Shown one piece after another: positions 43,206 through 52,426 of a stretch of 64,000 nucleotides of DNA. Source of the stretch: SZAS-79 sp963844255 (GTDB taxonomy: Bacteria; Pseudomonadota; Gammaproteobacteria; Burkholderiales; SG8-39); contig CAWJNP010000028.1 of the NCBI GenBank assembly GCA_963844255.1, positions 6,223-70,222 on the forward strand, in the 5' to 3' direction. Position 1 is the first letter of the stretch, and each line of letters starts with the position of its first letter. A program made the translations under genes and the position numbers. Below the pieces are notes generated by a model. The model was given only the letters and a program-made list of their open reading frames with translations, was not told where the DNA came from and did no database searches.

Positions 43206-44168
43206 ATGCGTCAACGAAACGCTTTGCTCCTAATCAGTCTGTCCGTACTGCTGTCGGTTCCCTGTGGGCCGACCTTTGGTCAAGTTCGCGGAAGAGTGGG
43301 TGGCGCGGGTACTACCCGCGGCGTGCCGAGTCCCCGCAGCGGACTGGAGTGTCGCAGCAACCCGATCGCCAATCCGGCGCCGTCATTGACGCCGAGCGAA
43401 GTCCTCAATCCGCGAGGTTCGCTCAGCGCCGGTCAGGTGCTCAACCCGAAACCGTCGCTCAACCGACCGCGCACCGGCGGTGCATCGCCCGAGGCGAGTC
43501 GCCACGGTGCGACGGCGGCAGTCTTATATCAAGCCGCACGACCAATCGTCGATGACAAAACATCGAGTGACGCCGGGGGCCCTCCTGCATCTCCATCCAA
43601 GGCAACCAACTTGCCCGCCGGCGAGCAGATTCTCATTGCAGTTGTGGCGTTGGACGGTCAGATAGGGAAAATTGCCCCGAAGCAAGAATGGTCAAAGCAT
43701 TTGTCGCTCGACACGCTTCGAGCCGTCCCAGTGCTAAGTGAACGGCCGGCAAATGACGAGCAACGAGCGGAGCTGGAGAAAATTCTAAAAACGTACCAGG
43801 CGGTGGGAAGTGAGGATCAGTCCACGAGCGTCAGTAGCCTACCCGAGTTCAAACAGACTCTTGAGGCGATTCAACAATACCTGTCGCCGATGGACGTTCG
43901 GCTGCGACAAAAAACTGCGGCGTCGTTCCAGCAACTTGCCAGCGACCTAATGTGGTACAAGAACGGCGCGCCCTGGGTCGAGTATCTGGTCCCGTCAGAG
44001 TTGAAAACGAACGATGGCAAAACGCAATTACCGAAAGAGCTGCTAGAAAAGCAACTCAAGCGATATGCCAAGATTTCCAGCGATCCGTTCTACAAGAAGG
44101 TCTCGTCGCTGGGTGGTTTCAAGCCGGCATACGACGCCGTCAAAGCCTTAGCAGCAAGCGGGAAATAG
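43206..44168 (+). CDS. Unknown secreted protein
   Basis: A 320-residue protein from the Met at 43206 with a signal peptide (about 1-25, ending FGQ). A low-complexity region rich in Arg, Pro, Ser and Asn follows, with an internal repeat of VLNPxxSL units (EVLNPRGSL, QVLNPKPSL). The C-terminal half is a helical domain of about 200 residues containing WYKNGAPWVEYL. I do not recognise a family. Its position after the HlyD pair and its strand suggest it belongs to the same island; many planctomycete secreted proteins have this low-complexity-then-domain layout. Confidence 0.6.
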   Translation: MRQRNALLLISLSVLLSVPCGPTFGQVRGRVGGAGTTRGVPSPRSGLECRSNPIANPAPSLTPSEVLNPRGSLSAGQVLNPKPSLNRPRTGGASPEASRHGATAAVLYQAARPIVDDKTSSDAGGPPASPSKATNLPAGEQILIAVVALDGQIGKIAPKQEWSKHLSLDTLRAVPVLSERPANDEQRAELEKILKTYQAVGSEDQSTSVSSLPEFKQTLEAIQQYLSPMDVRLRQKTAASFQQLASDLMWYKNGAPWVEYLVPSELKTNDGKTQLPKELLEKQLKRYAKISSDPFYKKVSSLGGFKPAYDAVKALAASGK

Positions 44169-44192
44169 CCGTCGGATTCGTGGTACACGCTG

Positions 44193-44732
44193 CTAGTTTT
44201 GTTGTTCCCAAGCAGTATTTTGAGCTGGGAGTTGGCTCGATCTGCTTCTTCGGCCCAAAGGGCCGGAAGCTCTGGCAGGCATATCGATGGAAAACGCTGA
44301 GACCTGTTTTGGCTTGTATGAGAATCGCCCTCGTGAAACGACTGGTTTTACCTGTGCCGTTGTAGAGTTTCCGACGGTCACACCGTCACCGTGCTGCGTG
44401 CAGCCACATCCTGGCCCGCAACGCAAGTCCTCGCATCGCGGCGGCGAGCAAACTTTCGGCAAGCACTTCTTTCGGTAGTCATCGCAACCGAAACAGAGCG
44501 GAACACGGACGCACGGTGCCTTCTTGGAGCAATAGTCGTCGCACTGGAGGCAAAGGGGAACGCTTGTGCAGGGTTCGTTCTTGGCGCAATAGTCGTCACG
44601 GCACCATTTGCCAATGCAATCTGGAACGGGACAACCAAACAGCTTGTGGTATGGTTCGGCAGCAGACGCCTTCGTCAAGCAGCATGATAAACCAGCCAGG
44701 ATGACAATAGTTCTTGGTATCGCATTCATCAA
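44193..44732 (-). CDS. Cys-rich secreted protein
   Basis: A 179-residue protein with a signal peptide (about 1-24) and a Cys-rich region at about 33-112 holding roughly 20 Cys in irregular repeats of the type C-x2-D-(D)-Y-C-x-K-x-x-P-C, for example CDDYCSKKAPC and CFGCDDYRKKC. The C-terminal third is Ser/Arg-rich without Cys. The pattern could bind metal or form a disulfide knot at the cell surface. A similar Cys-rich stretch occurs at the N-terminus of the OprB-type porin at 46.7-48.1 kb, in the same island. Family not recognised. Confidence 0.7.
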   Translation of the reverse strand: MMNAIPRTIVILAGLSCCLTKASAAEPYHKLFGCPVPDCIGKWCRDDYCAKNEPCTSVPLCLQCDDYCSKKAPCVRVPLCFGCDDYRKKCLPKVCSPPRCEDLRCGPGCGCTQHGDGVTVGNSTTAQVKPVVSRGRFSYKPKQVSAFSIDMPARASGPLGRRSRSSQLPAQNTAWEQQN

Positions 44733-44849
44733 TTCACTTCGCTATTGGGCTAGGTGTGGGAAGTGGTGCGGATAGGAAGAAATAGATATCCGCTTGAGTG
44801 GGTATCTGTTCTTTCTGGGGAGCTAATAAACCGCGGTCTCCAGCAATTC

Positions 44850-46537
44850 CTATTCATCGTCGGTCGGTACTGGCGGCAGCATTCGATCGTCAGCAGTGGG
44901 CTTTTCCGTGTTGTCGGTTTCCTGGTCTGTTTTCGGCATGGGGTCCTCACCCGTCATCCGGTAGGCAGCGGAAGCGGATGCAGGGAACTCATCAATCGTT
45001 GTCATCGGGCCGCGCCGAATCCCGTTCCTCATTTCCCAACCACCGCCGAGAGCCTTGTAGGTGGCGACCATCGCGAGGGCGGCATTACTCTGGACGCCTG
45101 CCATCGTGTTTTGGGTTTGGACGAGAGACTCTTGCAGGTTGAACACACGGTTAAAGTCAGTTGCACCGCTGCGGTATTGCGCGACAGCCAAATCAACAGA
45201 CTTTTGCGAGGCACTGACCGCCTGATTCGCATATCTCAATCGATCCAGCGATTTCAGAAACTGGTTGATTCCTGTCTCAACTTCCGAATTGGCCTGTAGC
45301 ACGGTTTGCTGATAGTCAACCGCGAGTTGTTGGAAGCTCGCGTTTTGCAGGTTGACGTTGTTGACCAAGCGTCCATAGTTCAGGATGTCCCAGTTAAAGC
45401 CGGGTGAGATTCCTCCGCCCGAACTGGATGACTTGAACAGATCCGAGAAATTCTCCGACCCCAGAGCAATCGAACCGACGATCGAGAAGTGGGGAAGAAG
45501 ATCAGCGGTAGCGACGCCGATTGCAGGCACTTTGAGCCGCGACTTGTCTTTCGGCAGCCCGCACATCGGGCCGACGACGCAATAGATTCGCGGGCACACC
45601 CACGACAAGATCTGCCGGCGGTATCGGAATCGGGCCAACTCCCAGTTCTGGTGTCAAATCCCGAGTCGGAAGTCCAAGGAGTACACACAGGCTGTTGTTG
45701 GCACTTCGGACTTGGCTCTCGTACAGAGGAATCGACTGCTGGGTGTTCGACAACACGGTCTGGGCTTGCGTCACATCCAGCTCGGTCACTGCGCCGCTCT
45801 TGAAGCGAACTTGGGCGTAGTTCAGTGATTGCTCCTGGATCTCGACGTTGTCTCTGGCATACTGCAGTTGCTGCTGAGCCGTCCGCAAATCGATGTAAGT
45901 TGACGCGGTTTCGCTTAGCAGACAGATTAGGACATTGTCGTAGTCTTCAACTGAGGCATCCAGGTTGGCATCTGCCGACTCGATGTTGCGACGGAACTTT
46001 CCCCAGAAGTCGACTTCCCAAGCTGCCGAAAGCCCTAAGGCCCCCGTGCTATACCAATGGTTGGGCGGGGAGTTGACGATGTTTTCGCTGATCCCTGTTT
46101 GCGTGAAGCTGCCGTTTGCTTCCTGCTGCTGGGGGAACAAACCGCCGACGGCGATCGAGCGCAGGTAACGAGCCTGCAAGACGCGAAGGCCAGCGGATTT
46201 GACCGACAGATTCTGCTGATAGGTCTGCTCCATCAGCCCGTCAAGAATCGGGTCGTTGAACGAGGCCCACCAGTCGGCATAGTTGGGCAGCTCGGCGCGG
46301 ACGCGTTGGTCGTACTCGTCGATCCAAGTGTCGGCGACCGGCGCGGCCGGCTTGCAATACTCGGGGCCGACTTTGAAACCATTCTGAACGTAGTCGCGAA
46401 AGCTGCCGGTATGGGCACAACCAGCTGAACATCGTGGCAAGTCCAATCACGGCGAGTCCCAACGCCTTGCGCGGAGTCACCGTGCGACGCGTCGCTCCCA
46501 TCGATTGTGACAATGGCTTTTGATTGGCTGGTAACAT
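44850..46537 (-). CDS. RND-type outer membrane efflux lipoprotein (OprM/NodT family), two frameshifts
   Basis: A TolC-like outer membrane channel that works with inner-membrane pumps and adaptors. From the Met at 46537 there is an N-terminal region leading to a lipobox (SAGC); then GPEYCKPAAPVADTWIDEY, the NPILDGL-like and LSAAWEVDFWGKFRR segments, LRRRPDVRAAERQVA and the second repeat ending in ATYKALGGGWE are family marks. An extra T near 46426 breaks the signal region and an extra T near 45526 the middle; both are single insertions. The C-terminus has a polar tail. It fits with the HlyD proteins as an export route. Confidence 0.9.
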
Positions 46538-46691
46538 CTAGGAATCTCCGTATTCCGACGTAAATGACGTAACCGTGTTTTGCAATTCAACAGTTGATCG
46601 CTATCGGGGCATATTCCATTACGCACTCTCCGATACACGGCGTCTTAGCTCTCACCGCTCTTGACGCACAACACTCCACTCATGCAATGGT

Positions 46692-48106
46692 TTAGAAATC
46701 GATTTTGGCTCGCATGCCCAAGACCAACGCCGTGTCGCGTGCCTGAATGGCCGGTTCAACTGCCTGCAGGTCAAATGTCACATGAAACCAAGGGTTAATC
46801 TCTGCGTTGTAGTAAACCTCGCCACCTTGAACGTTGCCCAGCGGAGTGATGCCACTGAATACATCTTTAAAGTCGCTGTTAAGCCCGTTGTAGAAGTAGC
46901 CCACTCCCGCGCGATCCTGTGGTCGGCTGTCCATCAGGCCGAAACCTTCCAGCGACACAGCCGTCGTCACTTTAAACGGACTTGTTTCTTGATCGGCGAA
47001 GCCCACATAGCCAAAGAGTCGCGTGTATCGCTTTTCGTTGCAGCGATCTTGCCAAAGCCTTTGTTCGGCCAGATAGGCTGCGGACCAAGTGCCTGACTGC
47101 TCGGCAGGAATCACGCCGCCCGCTGGCGGGATCACCCAGCCCTGCGTATCAAACGAGGTGTAGTCGCCAGTCGCATACGTACCCACCAGCGTGTGTGTAC
47201 CAGCCAAGCCACCGAAAGTTCTGAATAGCGTCTTAGCAGTCCGATCATCTCGACGCCATTAGGAAAGTCTAAGCCAACGGTGGTGGGACTGTTCTGGCTC
47301 TCCAATACGACGAAGGCGGCTTCTGGGCCACGTTCGCCAGCCTTGATGATTCCGGCCGCGTTGGTCACCAAGGGAGTACTGGGGATGACAGTCAGCGGAA
47401 GCCCAAGCGATGTGTTCATGAATCCATCGCGTCCCACGCCCCAGTCAGGAAAGAACCCGCCCCAAAGTTCAACAACGTTCGCTCGACCAAACGTCGCAAT
47501 GATTCCGCCTTCGAGCTGCTGCGCGTACATCAGGTTGGTGAGCCCAAATGATTCTTCCGCCCTCGGTGTGAGCAACTGGGTATTGACCGGAGCGAGTCCA
47601 ACGGCATCGCCAATCACGTTTTGGCCGAACTGCCAATCGGCGGCATGAATCGCTAGCGAGCCGCCTTTCCATAGACCGAGCTTCTCAGTATCGGCAGTCA
47701 GGTAAAGATCGAATTTGCTTCCGTAACGAAATCGCTGTTCGCCACCGCCACTGGCGACACCTTGGTAATATTGTGTTAGCGAACTGGTGGCAACTATTCC
47801 GTGCTCGGCAAGGCCCGGCTTGATTCCCGACCAGTCACCCAGCAAGGTTTCGCGGCAACCAAGGCACAAGCACTTGGATTGATCGCATGATTGGCAACGC
47901 ACCGATTGGCAGCGACACGCGTCGCAGCCACTTGTGGGACCACATGCATTATCACACGCAGTGTCACAACGCTCGGCATAGCGATCGCACTGTGCAAAAA
48001 GCGGTTGGATGTAGCCAAGGACAAAGACCATTAAGATTAGGGCGATTGGTCGAGTGCTGGTCAAGAGACGAATCCTTTCCGAATCGTTTCCGATTCCCAT
48101 GGCCAC
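46692..48106 (-). CDS. OprB-type carbohydrate-selective porin with Cys-rich N-terminus, frameshifted
   Basis: Outer membrane beta-barrel of the OprB family. The signal peptide (about 20-38) is followed by a region with some 14 Cys at about 40-84 (CDTACDNACG, CQSCDQSKCLC), then ETLLGDWSGIKPGLAEHGI and barrel strands typical of OprB. The C-terminal half (AGTHTLVGTYATGDY to the terminal aromatic ...AKIDF) is in another frame, with an indel near 47225. The terminal Phe suits BAM-dependent insertion. The Cys-rich insert is not usual for OprB and resembles the neighbouring Cys-rich protein. Confidence 0.85.
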
Positions 48107-48591
48107 GCACGTCCGTGTGATGGCGTTTGTTGTTTACAGCGTTCACATCGGGCAAACTGGATCGAGAAGCCCCAGCCGTCAAAGTGGTCTGCAAGTCAAG
48201 AGGTAGAACGTCATGATCGTCTTACGGCGGTCCATCAGGTATGCTCGGACGGCTCGATAACGTGAAGATCGTCGCGAGCCGCACAGCAATTTAAATGGAC
48301 CAGACTGCGTGGCACGAAGTGACATGGCTTCACGGCAATTGTGACGGTTATAAGGAATCGAACGACCGCAAATCACTCGTTTTTCACTCATTCTGAGTGA
48401 TGCTCGGCGGCAGAAGGACTTCTACATTGAACGCCCTGAGGCGAATCGTCTCTGCGACCCTGAGGCGACCTAGAACTCTCGCTCTGCAAACGAACCAATA
48501 TCAACTGCCAATCGACCTGAACTGAACCTGTCCCATTGAAATTCGACCCAAAAAAACGACAACGGAGAACGGATCGTCGTCGTCGACCCGC
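48107..48591. other. Intergenic region upstream of the OprB gene
   Basis: About 480 bp. No supported gene; contains operator-like motif copy 2 at 48371-48402 and probably the OprB promoter. The missing N-terminal half of the AraC-family gene would be expected here, but I cannot read it in any frame. Confidence 0.5.
48371..48402 (+). promoter_or_regulatory. Operator-like motif, copy 2
   Basis: ATCACTCGTTTTTCACTC followed by ATTCTGAGTGATG. It contains a direct repeat TCACTCGTTT/TCACTCATTC with 11-bp period and a perfect 7-bp inverted repeat TCACTCA/TGAGTGA with a 3-nt spacer. It lies 265 bp upstream of the OprB-type gene and beside the AraC-family remnant. The strongest of three copies. Confidence 0.55.
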
Positions 48592-48968
48592 GCTGACGAG
48601 TTCGTCGAGGCGGTTCGATCTGCAATCCACACGAATCTGACCGGCCGAAGTCTGACCATTGACCGCTGCGCCAGCAACTCGGAGTCTCTCGCGCCGCACG
48701 CTGCAGCGGATTCTGACGGAAGCCGGCTGTCCGTTCCGTCGCCTGGTCGACGAAATTCGCCAGGAGATCGCGGAGGAGTCATTGATGGATGAGGGCAAGA
48801 CGTTCCGTCGAAATCGCTCATCAGTTGGACTATGCCAATGCCGCGAACTTTGCACGTGCATTCCACCGTCTCTCAGGTGTCACGCCGACTCAGTTTCGCC
48901 ATGGTATCCGGCTGCGGAGCTCGCCCAAGTGTGATGCGAAGAAGGACAATTATCGACCGTTTAGTTGA
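48592..48968 (+). pseudogene. AraC-family transcriptional regulator, C-terminal part, frameshifted
   Basis: Pieces of an AraC/XylS DNA-binding domain are readable in successive frames: DEFVEAVRSAIHTNLTGRSL, then SRRTLQRILTEAGCPFRRL (first helix-turn-helix region), then VEIAHQLDYANAANFARAF and HRLSGVTPTQFRHG (second helix-turn-helix). At least three frame changes fall within about 300 bp, and the sensor domain is missing upstream because stops intervene. Either a decayed gene or a gene damaged by sequencing errors. It is adjacent to the OprB gene and an operator-like motif, so it may be the island's regulator. Confidence 0.7.
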
Positions 48969-49098
48969 GCGAATTGCGCCGTGTGCGAAGACTCCGCAGT
49001 GAATGTATGTCGTACCCCGGCTAGCGACATCCGCCACTGGCTCATTGCCCCACCGACCGCGACACAACAGCCGCAAACCAAGCTGATTGGATTCAATC

Positions 49099-49879
49099 AT
49101 GATTGCAAATAGTATTGTTGAGTCAATCACTCAATTCGGAGTCATGATCGCAATAGTTGTGATTGTAGCCGTCATGTTGGCGACGACGGCGTCGGGGAAA
49201 TCTATCACTCGCTTTTTGCTTCCCCGAGCGGTAACCGATGTGGTGTCCAAACTGTTGCCGAGATCCCTAGTCACAGACGCGAAGGCCACCGACTTTGCTC
49301 AATTTCAGTTGCAGGTGAGCGGAACAGCACATCTAAAAACGGTGCACGTCCGTCGCTTAGCAGAAATGACAATCGCGTGGACGTATGATGAATCAATCGA
49401 GTTCCCGCAGACCGGGATGTATGCCTTCAACCGTTTCCGGCACAATCTCAAGACAGGGCGCAGCCTTGATACCAGAGAAGGTCAAGGCACGCATTGATCG
49501 AGCACTAACCGACACCCTGAAGTCAAAGCAGTTTCAGCCAGCTGATACGGACGTAGCCGATATCTGGATCAGCGTATTTGGAGCTTTAGAAAATGAGGTC
49601 TCGCTGCAGGCTATGTCAGAATCATTCGATCGGCCTGACGATGATGAGTGGCGCGAAGCCCTCCGCACGGCGATGGCACATGGTCGTGCCGAAGAAGCAA
49701 CAACACTCGGTCGCGGGTCTCTGGTGCTTGACATCGTCGATTCGCAAACAAAAGAAGTGATTTGGAGAGCAGCATCCATCGCAGACATACTGGTAGATGT
49801 CGACGATGCTGAAAAAGAGCGTCGCACGGGTATCGCGATCGGCGAAATGCTACAACGGTTTCCACCACGTCGTGTCTAA
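49099..49879 (+). CDS. DUF4136 domain protein with N-terminal membrane helix, frameshifted
   Basis: The N-terminal part (frame from 49099) has one transmembrane helix (about 14-32) and then ATDFAQFQLQVSGTAHLKT and WTYDESIEFP. The C-terminal part (frame to 49879) has the DUF4136 pattern: VKARIDRALTDTLKSKQFQ, DVADIWISVFGALENEV, GSLVLDIVDSQTKEVIWRA. The two parts join at a frameshift near 49460 and together give the normal DUF4136 length plus an anchor. DUF4136 proteins are usually lipoproteins of unknown function. It precedes the DUF1254-channel gene on the same strand. Confidence 0.7.
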
Positions 49880-49989
49880 GGGACTTGCAACGCCGTGCAT
49901 GCTCGCGGGAGAAAAGCAAAATGAATCATGAATGGCAAGCTGTTTCGCTAGGGATTGTCTTCGGCAAAGCCGGACGTTCGGTGATTGAA

Positions 49990-52411
49990 ATGCAGCGACT
50001 CTTGCGAACAATCATGTCGTGCATCGTGCTGGCGGGGCTGACCGGTGCGAACCGACGCAATGGGGCAGGAACTATCGCCGGTGGAGGCTCAGACGATTGC
50101 TCGTGAAGCGTACATCTACGGTTACCCAATCGTCGAAAGCTACCGGACGATGTATGCCTTTGCGATCGACGCGACGGCGATGAATTCAAGGCACCGCTCA
50201 ATACGCTCAAGCACGAGGCCAACGTCTTCACACCCGCTGACAACCGTGGTTGTCACGCCCAACGCCGACACGCCCTATTCGTTTTTGTGGATGGACTTGA
50301 GGAGTGAGCCTGTCGTGCTCGGTGTCCCAGCCATGGAGGAGGGACGCTACTATTCGATCCAGTTGACGGACCTCTTCAAATTCAATTTCGATTACATCGG
50401 TTCCAGGATCGACCGGCAACGGCGCAGGGCAATACCTGATCGCCGGGCCGAGTTGGACAGGCGAGACGCCAACGGGCATTAGCAAAGTCATTCGATGTGA
50501 AACCGAATTTGCGTTTGCCATCTATCGCACGCAGTTGCGTCGGGCCTGATGATCTTGAGAATGTTAAGGAACATTCAGAAGCAATACACGGCTAAGACTT
50601 TGAGTGAATTTGCGGGTGAGCCAAAGCCGACGCCCGCGACCCAAACCGAGTTTCCACTTCCGTTGTCTGATGCTGGCTCCGATCTCGCCTTCTTTTCAAC
50701 ACTCAATTTCGTGCTGCCGTTCTGCCCGCCTGACCCATCGGAACAGGAACTCGTGACTCGACTGGCACGCATTGGTGTCGTTGCCGGTGAGCCGTACGAT
50801 GTTGCCGCGGTCAGCCCCGAAATTCAGGAAGCACTCACCAAAGGAATGGCGGAAGGTGAGGCTGCGATCACGGCAGCGGCTGCCAAGTTAAAGGTCGCCG
50901 AGGTGATTGGCACACGCGATTATCTTGGCAGCGACTATCTGATCAAGCGCGCAGTGGCTGCGAAGCTCGGGCGTTACACCAATTCCAAAGAGGAAGCACT
51001 CTATCCGTTGTATCTCTCGGATGCCGAGGGAAAGCCGCTCGATGGGAGTGCAGGCAAACTATGTATTGAAGATCGGATCGGAAGAACTGCCACCGGTCAA
51101 CGCGTTCTGGTCCATCACGGTTTACGACAGCCAGAGCAACGCACTGGTTGCAAATCCGATCAGCCGATATCGAATCAGTTCGTCCATGATTTCGACTCGC
51201 TCAACCGCGATGCGGACGGCGGCCTGACATTCTCCATTCAGTTTCACGTCTCCGGACGAAGAACAGGCGGCCAATTGGTTACCGGCGCCCAACGGCCCGT
51301 TCTACATGGTCATGCGTTTGTATTGGCCGAAGCCGGAAGCCTACGACGGCACGTGGACGCCGCCGTTGGTTTGGGCAGCTGACTCGGCGCCCACATCGGC
51401 CGTGCAAAAGCCTGCCGGCGCCGAGGCGGCCGAAGAAGTGAAGCCGTCGGTGCTGGTCGATGAGCCCAAACCCGAGATGGAACGTCCGACCGTCTGGGGC
51501 GAACCGACGGAGGTTCAGGTGGCGATCTACGTCATCGACGTCGACGAAGTCGACTCGGCCGATCAGAGTTTTGCCGCCAGCGTGTATTACGAAGCACGAT
51601 GGAAGAATCCGTTACTGCGTCACAAAGGACCCGGGCCGATGCATCGCGGAATCTCGGATGTCTGGACTCCTCGACTGACGATCATCGGCCAACAAATGGC
51701 GTGGCGATCGTTTCCCGAGTCCGTCGAAATCCAACCGGACGGCACCGTGATCTCTCGACAAAAGGTGTGGGGTCGGTTTTCGCAGCCGCTGATGCTCCGC
51801 GATTTTCCGTTCGATCAGCAGACGTTGTCGATTCAGCTTGTCGCGGCGGGACTTTCGGAAGAACACGTCAAAATGGTGCCGCTTGTCAATGAAGCGGGCA
51901 GATCATCCGGCATCGCGAACAAATTTTCGTTGCCGGACTTTGACGTCGAGTCGTGGGAGGCCTCTGCCGACTCCCTACTACCCTGACGAAGGCCAAGTCG
52001 GCGTGGCTGGATATGAAATGAAGATCAACGTCCATCGTCAGCCGACCTACTATATCCTCAAGGTCATCATTCCCTTGTGCCTGATTGTCATCATGTCCTG
52101 GTTGCCTCGGTGGATTGACCCCGAGCAAATCGGAACGAATATCGGTGTATCGACGTCGGCGTTTTTGACTCTGGTTGCTTACTTGTTTGCGATCACAGTT
52201 CTCTTGCCGCGCGTCTCCTACATCACTCGAATGGACCGGTTCATTCTGCTTTCGACGCTGACGGTATTTGCAGGCTTGATCCAAACCGTCTTCAATACAG
52301 TTTTGATTCGAGGCAAGAGACGGACAACGGGCCGAACGGATCGACCGCTGGTCGCGGTTTGTCTATCCGATCCTGCTGGCGCTAGTGCTGGGATATTCCT
52401 TCCTGTTTTGA
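49990..52411 (+). CDS. DUF1254/DUF1214 protein fused to a pentameric ligand-gated ion channel, frameshifted
   Basis: A signal peptide (MQRLLRTIMSCIVLAGLTGA) leads to a DUF1254 domain (QTIAREAYIYGYPIVESY, VVVTPNADTPYSFLWMDL) and a DUF1214 domain (AFWSITVYDSQSNALV, NRDADGGLTFSIQ, FYMVMRLYWPKPEAYDGTW). Without a stop or new signal peptide the frame continues through an Ala/Pro/Glu-rich linker (about 51370-51490) into a channel extracellular domain with the Pro-loop LRDFPFDQQTLSIQL. M1 (YYILKVIIPLCLIVIMSW), M2 (GVSTSAFLTLVAYLFAI) and M3 follow, then M4 (FVYPILLALVLGYSFLF) to the TGA at 52411. Several frame changes occur, but the linker itself is continuous. An upstream ATG at 49921 is an alternative start. 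Confidence 0.75.
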
Positions 52412-52426
52412 CAAAATTGAGTCGCC

